Below, one piece after another: positions 1 through 7,173 of a stretch of 64,000 nucleotides of DNA. This DNA is from Aldehydirespirator sp965116965 (GTDB taxonomy: Bacteria > Actinomycetota > Acidimicrobiia > Acidimicrobiales > Aldehydirespiratoraceae): positions 3,286,001 through 3,350,000 of the forward strand of contig OZ220743.1 in assembly GCA_965116965.1 (NCBI GenBank), read 5' to 3'. Position numbers and translations under genes: made by a program. Position 1 is the first letter of the stretch. Every line of letters begins with the position of its first letter. Under the pieces are notes generated by a model, which had not been told where the DNA came from, ran no database searches, and saw nothing but the letters and a program-made list of their open reading frames with translations.

Positions 1-1
1 T

Positions 2-208
2 CTGCTCGACATCCTCGAGCCCCGGGCCAAGTACGCGGTCGAGCAGCGCTTCGGGCTCTCCGACGGCATCAAGCGCTCCTACCGCGAGGTCGGTGAGGAG
101 CTGGGCGTCACCGCCGAGGCGGCCCGCCGCCTGGTGAAGCGCGCCATCAACGCCGTGCGCGAGCATGCCGAGGAGCTGAGTCTGGCCGAGACGGTCGACG
201 CGGCATAA
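2..208 (+). CDS. RNA polymerase sigma-70 family factor, C-terminal end (partial)
   Basis: The window opens inside this gene; 68 codons and the TAA stop are visible. The residues read as sigma-70 region 4: a hydrophobic helix with EPRAKYAVEQRFGL, then a helix-turn-helix (SYREVGEELGVTAEAARRLV) like the part that contacts the -35 promoter element. The layout matches the end of primary or group 2 sigma factors (RFGL..G followed by EVGEELGVT). Only the C-terminus can be seen, so the subgroup is unknown. The next gene starts 4 bases after the stop, which suggests cotranscription with aroG. Confidence 0.75.
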   Translation: MLDILEPRAKYAVEQRFGLSDGIKRSYREVGEELGVTAEAARRLVKRAINAVREHAEELSLAETVDAA

Positions 209-212
209 CGCC

Positions 213-1610
213 ATGTCCGCCGGAGATCTCACCCTGTTCGCCGGCGGAAGCGACTGGTCGCCCTCGTCCTGGAGGGCCAAGCCGGCGCGTCATCAGCCGG
301 CTTGGCCCGACCAGGCCGAACTCGAGCAGGCCACCAAAGCCCTGCACGACCTGCCTCCGCTGGTTTTTGCGGGCGAGGCCCGAGCCCTGACCGGGCTGCT
401 GGGCCGGGTGGCCAACGGCGAGGCGTTCCTGCTGCAGGCGGGCGACTGCGCGGAGTCCTTCGACTCCTCCGCCGACTCCATCCGCGACAGGCTGCGGGTG
501 ATCCTTCAGATGGCCATCGTGCTGACCTACTCGGGGGGCGTGCCACTGGTGAAGGTCGGCCGGATCGCGGGGCAGTTCGCCAAACCTCGATCCAGCCCCA
601 CCGAGACCAAGGGCGAGGTGGAACTCACCTCGTTCCTCGGTCACATGGTTAATGACATCGGGTTCAGCGAGGCCGAGCGGCTGCCCGACCCGCGCCGCCT
701 GCTGACCGCGTACCACCGGGCCGCGTCCACCCTCAACCTGCTGAGGGCGTTCACCCGGGGCGGCTACGCCGACCTGTCGCAGGTGTCGAGCTGGAACCGG
801 GAGTTCGTGGCCACCTCGCCCGCGGGCCGCCGCTACGCGCGAATGGCCGACGAGATCGATCGGGCCCTGCGGTTCATGACCGCGTGCGGGGTTACCGCGG
901 CCAACACCCCCCAGCTTCACGAGGTCGAGTTCTACACCAGCCACGAGGCTCTGGTACTCGACTACGAGGAGGCCCTTACGCGGGTGGACTCGCTGACCGG
1001 CGACACCTACGACTGCTCCGCTCACATGCTCTGGATCGGCGAGCGCACCCGCCAGCTGGACGGAGCCCACGTGGAGTTCCTGCGGGGCGTGCACAACCCG
1101 CTGGGCTGCAAGATCGGTCCCACGGCCACCGCCGATGAGGTGGTCACGCTGTGCGAGCTGCTAAATCCGCAGCGCGTTCCCGGCCGGCTCACTTTCATCA
1201 CCAGGATGGGCGCCAGCAATGTGGAGACGCTGCTGCCCCCGCTGCTGCGGGCCGTGCGGGACTCGGGCCACCCGGTGGCCTGGGCATGCGACCCGATGCA
1301 CGGCAACACGTACACCTCGGAATCGGGCCGCAAGACCCGCCACTTCGATGATGTGCTGGCCGAGATCATCGGGTTCTTCGCGGCCCACCACGCCTGCGGG
1401 ACATGGCCCGGGGGCGTGCACGTCGAGCTGACCGGCGACCCGGTGACCGAGTGCGTCGGCGGCGCCGACGACATCAGCCACGAGGACCTGGAGCAGGCCT
1501 TCGAGACCCTGTGCGATCCTCGCCTCAACGGCCGCCAGTCGGTGGACCTCGCCTTCCGAGTGGCCGAGATGCTCTCCGACGGGTCACCAGTCGGTGGACC
1601 TGGCCCTTAG
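213..1610 (+). CDS. aroG: Class II 3-deoxy-D-arabino-heptulosonate-7-phosphate synthase
   Basis: First enzyme of the shikimate pathway: condenses phosphoenolpyruvate and erythrose 4-phosphate to DAHP. The 465 residues match the class II (plant/mycobacterial) family throughout: WRAKPARHQPAWPD near the N-terminus, QAGDCAESF, TRMGASNVETLLPPLL, and the DPMHGNTYTSESGRKTR active-site stretch. ATG start. The oddity is the tail: the last residues (after VAEMLSD) are GSPVGGPGP and come from sequence that is not part of the ancestral gene. A second copy of the 3' end at 6365-6462 continues instead as RA-stop, probably the original ending. The stop overlaps the stop of the convergent gene on the other strand. 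The conserved catalytic part is intact, so the enzyme is probably active. Confidence 0.95.
   Translation: MSAGDLTLFAGGSDWSPSSWRAKPARHQPAWPDQAELEQATKALHDLPPLVFAGEARALTGLLGRVANGEAFLLQAGDCAESFDSSADSIRDRLRVILQMAIVLTYSGGVPLVKVGRIAGQFAKPRSSPTETKGEVELTSFLGHMVNDIGFSEAERLPDPRRLLTAYHRAASTLNLLRAFTRGGYADLSQVSSWNREFVATSPAGRRYARMADEIDRALRFMTACGVTAANTPQLHEVEFYTSHEALVLDYEEALTRVDSLTGDTYDCSAHMLWIGERTRQLDGAHVEFLRGVHNPLGCKIGPTATADEVVTLCELLNPQRVPGRLTFITRMGASNVETLLPPLLRAVRDSGHPVAWACDPMHGNTYTSESGRKTRHFDDVLAEIIGFFAAHHACGTWPGGVHVELTGDPVTECVGGADDISHEDLEQAFETLCDPRLNGRQSVDLAFRVAEMLSDGSPVGGPGP
1492..1580 (+). repeat. Direct repeat, left copy (3' end of aroG)
   Basis: These 89 bases are repeated at 6365-6453 in the same orientation with a single mismatch (A at 1559, G at 6432). 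They lie inside the last codons of aroG. Just after the repeat, 1588-1606 again resembles an internal part of it (cagtcggtggacctggccct against cagtcggtggacctcgcctt), a further partial duplication at the junction. Confidence 0.9.
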
Positions 1611-4600
1611 GGCGTCCTCAGTCCGAAACGGATGTAGTAGCCCGTCGCATCGTCCTCGAGCGCTTCCACACGGACGTAGTAGGTGCCGGCGTCGATGGTG
1701 ATCTTGAGCCACTCGATGTAGACCTGATCCTTGCGCTTGTCCAGCGGCGGGCCGGCTGTGCCCACCGTATTGCCGTCTGCGTCCTCCAGCGTGACCTTCA
1801 GTTCGATGCCCTGGCCCCTCGCGCCCAGACCCAGGGTGTAGCGTCCGTCAGTGGTGAAGGTGTAGTAGTCCACCGCGTCGCCGTCGGCCCGGTCCAGGGA
1901 CTTGTTCCTGAAGAACTGGCGCCCCTTGGACGGGGACTGATCGCCCAAAGGCACTGCGCCGTCCCGCGTCCCGTCCGGGTCCTCGGCCACGTCGGTCACG
2001 ACGATGTCGACCGTCGCGGTCGCCGTGCCGCCGTTGCCGTCGTCGGCCTGCACCGTCAGAGCATGGGAGGCAGCGGACTCGTAGTCCAGGGCGGCGGCCA
2101 CGGTGACAGCTCCGCGGCTGGAGATGGCGAACTTGCCGTCGCCGTTTCCCGAGTCGATGGTGTAGGTCAACGAGTCGTTGTCGCCGTCGCTGGCCGACAC
2201 GGTGCCGACAGGGTCGCCAACGGCGGCGTCCTCGGCTATGGAGAAGCTGTAGGAGGAGCTGCCGAACTCAGGCGCCGCGTTGCAGGCGGCCGTGTCCTCG
2301 GTCAACTCATCAGAGGCTTCGCCCCAGTCCGCGGCGTCGGTGGTGCCGTCCCCGTAGGCGCTGACCCTGAACCGGTAGCGGGTGCCGCAGGCAAGTCCCG
2401 TCACCGTGTGCGAGGTCCCGTTCACCCCGTCGCTGGCCGTCGTCCACTCCGTCGCCGTCTCCTGGCGGTACTCCACCCTGTACTTGGCGGCGCCGACAAC
2501 CGCGTCCCAGCTCAACGGCACGCTGGTCCGGGTCGCGGTCCCCGCACCCAGCCCCGTCGGAGCCGCAGGCGCGGTGCTCGGCTCGCTGGTCTCTGCTGCC
2601 GTGACGGCCTCGACGGTTGCCGGCTCGCTGTGCTCCCCCAGGCTCAGAGCCAGCACGCGATACTCGTAGGCCGTTGCCGGCGACAGGCCGGCATCGGTTA
2701 CCGTCAGCGTGTCGGCATCAAGCTCGTCGACCAAGGCGAACTGCTCGGGAGGGTCGGCGTCGCGCACTCTGCGCGCCACCAGATAGCCGATCGCCGTGCC
2801 GTCCTCGGCGGGCTCCCAGCTCAGCGTCACCGACGTGCCGTCGACCGACGCCTGCAGGTTGGTGGGCGGTCCCGGCGGCGGCGCAAGGACCAGCGCCGAC
2901 GCCACTTCCGACGGCGCGCCGGTTCGGGGTCCGTTCGCCGTCGTGACGCCGTAGTCGTAGACCACGCCCGCTGTCACGTCGCGGTCGGTGTAGGAGTTGG
3001 TCGTGGTGGTCCCGATGGATCTGAAGTCGCCCTGGTTCTGCGGGCGGCGCAGCACCCGGTAGCCGGTGGCTCCCTCCACGGCGTCCCAGGTCAGCTCCAC
3101 CCGGTCGTCGTACCCCCGTGCCTTGAGCCCCGACGGCCCGCCAGGCGAGCGCGCAGACGTACCCCCGACCGGCGAGCGTGCAGACGTACCCCCGACCGGC
3201 GAGTCTGCAGATGGCGACCCGTCGTGCACTGTGAGGAGGAACCACGACGCCGCGCCGCGGCCGCGGCCGTCGCCGTCGTTCGCCGTCACCCACAGCAGGT
3301 AGTTCCCGAGGTCGCCGGCCTGCGGCGTGCCGGTGAAGGTGCGCGTCGAGGCATCGAATCGCAGCCAGTCCGGCATGACGTTGAGCGCCCCGTAGTAGTT
3401 GTGGGTGACCCACCGGCCCGCCCAGTAGCTCAGCGTGTCGCCGTCCGCGTCGTGGAACGTGTCGGCGGGGACGGTGTAGCTGTAGCGCTGCCCCGCCCGA
3501 GCGCGCTGGCTGGGGATCCGGTTCGCCAGCACCGGATCGCTCGAGGCGTTCGTCACCGTGACCTGCAGGTCGGCCATGCCGGCGGACAGCAGGCTGCCGC
3601 ATTCGCCCACATCGCTCGCCCAGTCCTTCAACAGCGGGCCGCAGTGGTGCAGGGTCGTGTGCTGGTCGCTGGCGCTGCGGTGGTACACCCCCCTCACGGT
3701 CACGACCGCTCCCGTGCTCCAGTTCGAGGTGGTCAAGGTGACCGTGGTGGGACTGATGGACACCTTCCTCGCGCCGCGCCGCGATTGGGCGTAGTTGGGC
3801 ATGTCCGACGTGGGCCAGATGTTCACGACCACGTCAGGGCCCGGCGCCTTGTCCAGCTTGACCCGGTACGACGTCGTGCCGTCCTCGGCCACGGTCACCG
3901 GCGCCGGATCGAATACGAGGCTGCGCAGGTCCGGGTTCGGAGTCGTATTCGTGATCACGTAATTCAAGAAGATGGGCGCGTCGTTGCCCGCAGTGTCCTC
4001 CAGCGGGTTCGTGGTCTTCCTGTAGTCGAGGATCACCGCCTCGCCGTGGTTCACCGCTGAGGCCAGCGTCAGCGTGAGCGTCGGGCCGCTGATCACCACC
4101 GGATTCGCCGAGGCGAGGCCCCGGGTGCTGCCCGCCACTTCAACCGTGAAGGAGGATGCCGCCGGCACCGAGCCGCTGTTGAGGTCCTCGTCGAAGGTCA
4201 CCGTCAGCGTGTCGCCGTCGACCGTCTGGTGCATCGAGTGCAGAAGCCTTGGCGGCGCTTTGTCGCTCGCCGCCGTCGGCTTGAGGGCCACGGTCACCTT
4301 GTCTCCTGCGGTCACCTCGTCGAAGGAGAGGTCTCCGGGTACGGGGTACCAGATGTAGGACCCGTACCGGTACCGGAAGTTCTGGCCCGGCATGATCGTG
4401 TTGCCGAGCACCAGCGTCCAGTTCTTCGGCACGGGATGGGGGTCGTTCTCAAAGTTCAAGGCGAAGATGTCGTTGCCCCGAATCAGCCCTCTGAAGGTGG
4501 CCAGGATCTGGATCGTGTAGTCGGTGCCGCCGTGAGTGAACGAGGTCGAGGACAATCTCCCCAGGCCTGACGACGCTTGGTAGCCCAGTCTTGGGCTCTT

Positions 4601-5470
4601 TTTTCCGACGGTCATGCATGCGGTCCAGAACGCGTCGGCGACTGTTGCCGGGCATGGGGCGGACTCGTTCTCCACCGTCCGGTCTGCGAAGTTCAGCACT
4701 TGTTCGCCGATGGGGTTCTGGAGGCGGTCGGCGTGGCGCCGATCGGCGCCCAGGCCGCGGCCGGGCGCGGTGTAGCCCACAGTCACCGACTCGTCCCGGA
4801 TGGCGGCCTCGGCCAGGGTGAGCGTGACTTCGGTGCCGCTCACGGCAACCGACGCCACAGCGCGCTTTTGGCTGTTCGCCTTCACCGTGAAGCTGTCGGC
4901 GGGCGGCACCCCTGATTCCTTCAAATCCTCGTCGAACGTGAGCGTCAGCGTCTTGTCCGTGATCGTCGGCGGATGGTGCGGGCTCAGAAAGGGCCGTCTC
5001 TTGTTGTCACGTTCGTCGTCGGTGATTGTGAGGGTCAGCTCGTCGGGTCCGTCCACCCCGTCGTTGTTGGTGGCCGCGCCGCGCACCGTCACGGTGCGCT
5101 TGCCCGTGTAGGTGCCGTCGTCGGACGCGGCGATGGTCACCACTCCGGTGCTGGAGGTCTGACCGATGGCGATGGTCAGTGTCTTGTTGGAGCTGAGGGT
5201 CGTCGTGTCGTCGGGATCCACCGACACGACGACCGTCGTTGCGGCGGTGGATGCCGCGCTCAGGGTGGCGGTGACGGTGGTTGAGCCGCCCTCCGCGATG
5301 GTTGTCGCGCCCAGGGCCAGAGTGACGACGGGCGACCCGGCCGCATGGGCAGGTGTCGTCGCCGTGGCTGTCGCCAGCAGGGAGGCGAAGAGGGCCACCA
5401 CCAGCGCGGGCGCGCTCAGGGTCTTGCGAGGAACCAGCACATCCGGGACCGTGGACGCCACCAGCGACAC
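1607..5470 (-). CDS. Large secreted modular protein with Ig-like, FN3, cadherin and PPC-like domains
   Basis: A 1,287-residue exported protein. Signal peptide about 1-43 (hydrophobic core ALVVALFASLLATATA, likely cleavage after AHA). Then a Calx-beta-like domain (45-150), SwmB-like Ig repeats at about 165-245 and 410-503 (LTLTFDEDL motifs), a second Calx-beta-like domain (513-640), a putative Ig/dystroglycan-type domain (647-747), a short tandem-repeat linker (SPVGGTSAR twice), three FN3 domains (780-1063), a cadherin domain (1065-1162, SYSFSIAEDAA and ASDGDNDSLTY) and a C-terminal PPC-like domain (1163-1287). No catalytic domain, LPXTG or final membrane segment is visible; adhesion or matrix binding is a guess. 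The first GTG is 5470; an internal GTG at 5440 (MLVPRKTLSA) gives a more typical signal peptide and may be the true start. The stop overlaps that of aroG on the opposite strand. Confidence 0.85.
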   Translation of the reverse strand: MSLVASTVPDVLVPRKTLSAPALVVALFASLLATATATTPAHAAGSPVVTLALGATTIAEGGSTTVTATLSAASTAATTVVVSVDPDDTTTLSSNKTLTIAIGQTSSTGVVTIAASDDGTYTGKRTVTVRGAATNNDGVDGPDELTLTITDDERDNKRRPFLSPHHPPTITDKTLTLTFDEDLKESGVPPADSFTVKANSQKRAVASVAVSGTEVTLTLAEAAIRDESVTVGYTAPGRGLGADRRHADRLQNPIGEQVLNFADRTVENESAPCPATVADAFWTACMTVGKKSPRLGYQASSGLGRLSSTSFTHGGTDYTIQILATFRGLIRGNDIFALNFENDPHPVPKNWTLVLGNTIMPGQNFRYRYGSYIWYPVPGDLSFDEVTAGDKVTVALKPTAASDKAPPRLLHSMHQTVDGDTLTVTFDEDLNSGSVPAASSFTVEVAGSTRGLASANPVVISGPTLTLTLASAVNHGEAVILDYRKTTNPLEDTAGNDAPIFLNYVITNTTPNPDLRSLVFDPAPVTVAEDGTTSYRVKLDKAPGPDVVVNIWPTSDMPNYAQSRRGARKVSISPTTVTLTTSNWSTGAVVTVRGVYHRSASDQHTTLHHCGPLLKDWASDVGECGSLLSAGMADLQVTVTNASSDPVLANRIPSQRARAGQRYSYTVPADTFHDADGDTLSYWAGRWVTHNYYGALNVMPDWLRFDASTRTFTGTPQAGDLGNYLLWVTANDGDGRGRGAASWFLLTVHDGSPSADSPVGGTSARSPVGGTSARSPGGPSGLKARGYDDRVELTWDAVEGATGYRVLRRPQNQGDFRSIGTTTTNSYTDRDVTAGVVYDYGVTTANGPRTGAPSEVASALVLAPPPGPPTNLQASVDGTSVTLSWEPAEDGTAIGYLVARRVRDADPPEQFALVDELDADTLTVTDAGLSPATAYEYRVLALSLGEHSEPATVEAVTAAETSEPSTAPAAPTGLGAGTATRTSVPLSWDAVVGAAKYRVEYRQETATEWTTASDGVNGTSHTVTGLACGTRYRFRVSAYGDGTTDAADWGEASDELTEDTAACNAAPEFGSSSYSFSIAEDAAVGDPVGTVSASDGDNDSLTYTIDSGNGDGKFAISSRGAVTVAAALDYESAASHALTVQADDGNGGTATATVDIVVTDVAEDPDGTRDGAVPLGDQSPSKGRQFFRNKSLDRADGDAVDYYTFTTDGRYTLGLGARGQGIELKVTLEDADGNTVGTAGPPLDKRKDQVYIEWLKITIDAGTYYVRVEALEDDATGYYIRFGLRTP
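3145..3210 (-). repeat. 27-bp in-frame tandem repeat inside the modular protein gene
   Basis: Two full units (3145-3171 and 3172-3198) and a partial third encode the repeated SPVGGTSAR linker between the Ig-like and FN3 domains. The unit is nine codons, so copy number can vary without shifting the frame. Confidence 0.85.
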
Positions 5471-5487
5471 CCCGACGAGCGGTCTAG

Positions 5488-5535
5488 CTAGCTGGCCGGG
5501 GGCTTGTACCAGCCCCCGCCGATGGTGTAGCCGTT
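5488..5535 (-). pseudogene. Relic of the 3' end of a Cache lipoprotein gene
   Basis: Reading leftwards, the bases encode VNGYTIGGGWYKPPAS and a TAG stop, matching the last residues of the intact Cache lipoprotein at 11206-12390 (RGGYTIGGGWYEPPAG). Nothing upstream continues the gene. It sits directly upstream of the GTG start at 5470, in the same relative order as the intact Cache gene and the signal-peptide relic at 11040-11206. Confidence 0.75.
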
Positions 5536-5623
5536 AACTATCACTACTGCCACGGTAGCAGAAGACAAATCTACCGCAACAATCGAAGCATCTTGTCATT
5601 GCAACATAAGGCCTCATTGGAGA

Positions 5624-5977
5624 GGGCCCGACATCGTCGGCGTAGTTGTCCCAGAACACGCCGAGGGCGTGGCCGTAGTCGGAGTGGCCGTCCACCCACA
5701 CCACGTCGGCCTCGGTGTTGACCCGGTGCACCGCCTCGGCGATGTCGTCGGTGCCCTCGAAGAAGCCGGTCACCTCGTCGAGCCCGTCGATGAACACGAA
5801 CGAGCGACCTTGGAGAACTGGCTCGAGATGGCGTACACCAGATGCAGCGTGAACCGGGCGAAGGCGGCCACCGAGCCCGACACGTCGGCCACCACCATGA
5901 TGTCGGGCTTGTGGGGCCGCGGGTGGCGGAACTTGGGCTCCACCGGCACGCCCCCGTAGGACAGCGAGTGGCGCACG
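5624..5977 (-). pseudogene. Duplicated internal fragment of the coxE-like VWA gene, frameshifted
   Basis: This stretch is nearly identical to 13771-14125 inside the intact VWA gene and encodes the same region, from the RHSLSYGGVPVEPKF stretch through the metal-binding motif DVSGS to GHALGVFWDNYAD. One base is missing near 5808 relative to the intact gene (reads SKVARSCSS instead of SKVRSFVFI), so the frame is broken. The fragment is joined on its 5' side to an IS21-like transposase fragment and on its 3' side ends abruptly. It is not functional. Confidence 0.9.
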
Positions 5978-6365
5978 AACGTCGGATACGACGCCCGATA
6001 GCCCAGCTTCTGGGCCTCGCCGAACAGCACCGTCGCCCGCACATGGGGATCCTCGACCAGCCGCTGGCGCACATAGTCCGCCACCGCGTCGAAGGAATCC
6101 GCCGCGCTGCTGCGGCGCACCCCCGCCTCGCGCTCGCCGGCGAGGTGGGCGCGCACCGTCTTGCGGTCCAAGCTCAGATGCCGGGCGATCGCCGAGATCG
6201 ACCAACCCTGTGCCCTCAGTGCGTGAGGCTCCACGTCTTCTCCATGTGTGATCATCTGAGCCGGGGCTCCTCTGTCGCTGACGCTCTGGCGAACGTCCAG
6301 CACAGAGGAGCCCCACCCATGTCGGGTGGATGCCCCAGGGTGGGGAATTTCAGTGATCGCCGTCA
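5978..6365 (-). mobile_element. IS21-family element remnant (end plus N-terminus of the transposase)
   Basis: From an ATG at 6255 the minus strand encodes an IstA-like N-terminus: a helix-turn-helix (SISAIARHLSLDRKTVRAHL), then DYVRQRLVEDPHVRATVLF and GYRASYPTFVR, as in IS21 transposases. At 5977 the frame runs straight into the VWA gene fragment, so the catalytic DDE domain and istB are missing. The stretch 6340-6365 (gtggggaatttcagtgatcg, then ccgtca) resembles the terminal repeats of IS21-type elements and ends with CA exactly where the duplicated aroG tail begins. Immobile as it stands. Confidence 0.7.
6263..6314. repeat. 13-bp perfect inverted repeat beside the IS21-like end
   Basis: ggggctcctctgt at 6263-6275 is the exact reverse complement of acagaggagcccc at 6302-6314, with 26 bases between. 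It lies just upstream of the transposase ATG at 6255, so it could be a transcription-blocking hairpin protecting the element or part of its terminal structure. It is not at the very end of the element. Confidence 0.7.
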
Positions 6366-6453
6366 GCAGGCCTTCGAGACCCTGTGCGATCCTCGCCTCA
6401 ACGGCCGCCAGTCGGTGGACCTCGCCTTCCGGGTGGCCGAGATGCTCTCCGAC
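6365..6453 (+). repeat. Direct repeat, right copy
   Basis: Matches 1492-1580 at 88 of 89 positions. It begins at the last base of the IS21-like terminus. Confidence 0.9.
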
Positions 6454-6462
6454 CGCGCCTGA
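6366..6462 (+). pseudogene. Displaced 3' end of aroG
   Basis: Encodes the class II DAHP synthase C-terminus (QAFETLCDPRLNGRQSV, then FRVAEMLSDRA and a TGA). It has no start and no upstream aroG sequence. The ending SDRA-stop is probably the ancestral end of aroG, while the intact gene at 213-1610 now ends with residues contributed by the inserted DNA. Confidence 0.85.
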
Positions 6463-6477
6463 CCGGCGACCGGCACC

Positions 6478-6520
6478 GCCGAGGACGAACCGACGCCGAG
6501 GACGAACCGACGCCGAGGAC
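6478..6520. repeat. 17-bp tandem repeat, 2.5 copies
   Basis: gccgaggacgaaccgac occurs at 6478-6494 and 6495-6511, followed by half a unit. It fills the gap between the aroG tail and the Cache lipoprotein relic. No coding role is visible. Confidence 0.8.
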
Positions 6521-6737
6521 TCAGCTGGCCGGGGGCTGGTACCAGCCTCCCCCGATGGTGTAGCCGCCGCGGTTCACCACCCAGACGCGGGTGGACTCCG
6601 CCAGGGAGTCGGTCGGCGCAACGGCAGCCACTTCTGTTGCCCAGGAACCAGTCTCCGGTGTCGGCGTCGCCGGCGCAGCCAACAAGGAGCAACGACGCCA
6701 GAGGCACCGAACCCAGCGCGGCCTTGGCCGTCCTCAT
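6521..6737 (-). pseudogene. Cache lipoprotein gene with most of its middle deleted
   Basis: An ATG at 6737 starts a lipoprotein signal (MRTAKAALGSVPLASLLLVG followed by the lipobox cysteine). The last part of the segment, in another frame, encodes LAESTRVWVVNRGGYTIGGG plus WYQPPAS and a stop, the same ending as the intact gene at 11206-12390. The roughly 330 residues between, including both Cache domains, are gone and the ends are out of frame. Confidence 0.8.
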
Positions 6738-7173
6738 CCCTTTGCCGGCCCTTCTGGACCTTCGCCGCTCAAGAGTTCCGTGACGTCCGCCGACACACGG
6801 GACAGCCTGCGCTCAGGCCACCCTGGACATGTGCATTAGCACATGGAGCGTACATCTATGGCAGTATCTTCGTTGTTTGGTGTGCTATAGGAGAGTTTTT
6901 CAAGGCATTCGCATGGGTTCAGCTATATGTGTCATGGCAATGTCGGTGTCATCTTCACTACAGCACACTATGCTGACCAGCCGAGGTGTAGGAGCGACCT
7001 GTACCTCCCGTACGACCAGTGGTCTGTGCCCCCCGAAGGAGATGCATGAGTGACCGCCACATCGGATCCTCGGTTCTGAGCTGGTCCCTCTGCGTCAGGA
7101 GCCGGCCGATCTACAACGTGCTGTCGCCTCTGGGACAACCGGGTCGATCAGCCATGTACCAAGGAGAACCGCT
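6738..7173. other. Intergenic region, less GC-rich than its surroundings
   Basis: No convincing gene. The stretch 6830-6990 is clearly richer in A and T than its surroundings and presumably holds the promoter of the propeller/FN3 gene that follows, but I cannot assign -35 and -10 boxes with confidence. The ribosome binding site aaggag lies at 7161-7166. Confidence 0.5.

Noticed and set aside
147..1094. 315-codon minus-strand frame across aroG
   Set aside because: The plus strand encodes a full-length, conserved DAHP synthase; the antisense frame has no recognisable features.
5534..6316. 260-codon minus-strand frame upstream of the modular protein
   Set aside because: The true similarities (IS21 transposase, VWA domain) are mostly in the neighbouring frame, with a frameshift; this is a broken chimera, not a gene.
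5978..6365. Complete, active IS21 element
   Set aside because: Only one end and the transposase N-terminus are present; catalytic domain, istB and the other end are missing.
6829..7053. 74-codon plus-strand frame before the propeller/FN3 gene
   Set aside because: No ribosome binding site, no recognisable motif, and atypical composition; more likely promoter DNA.
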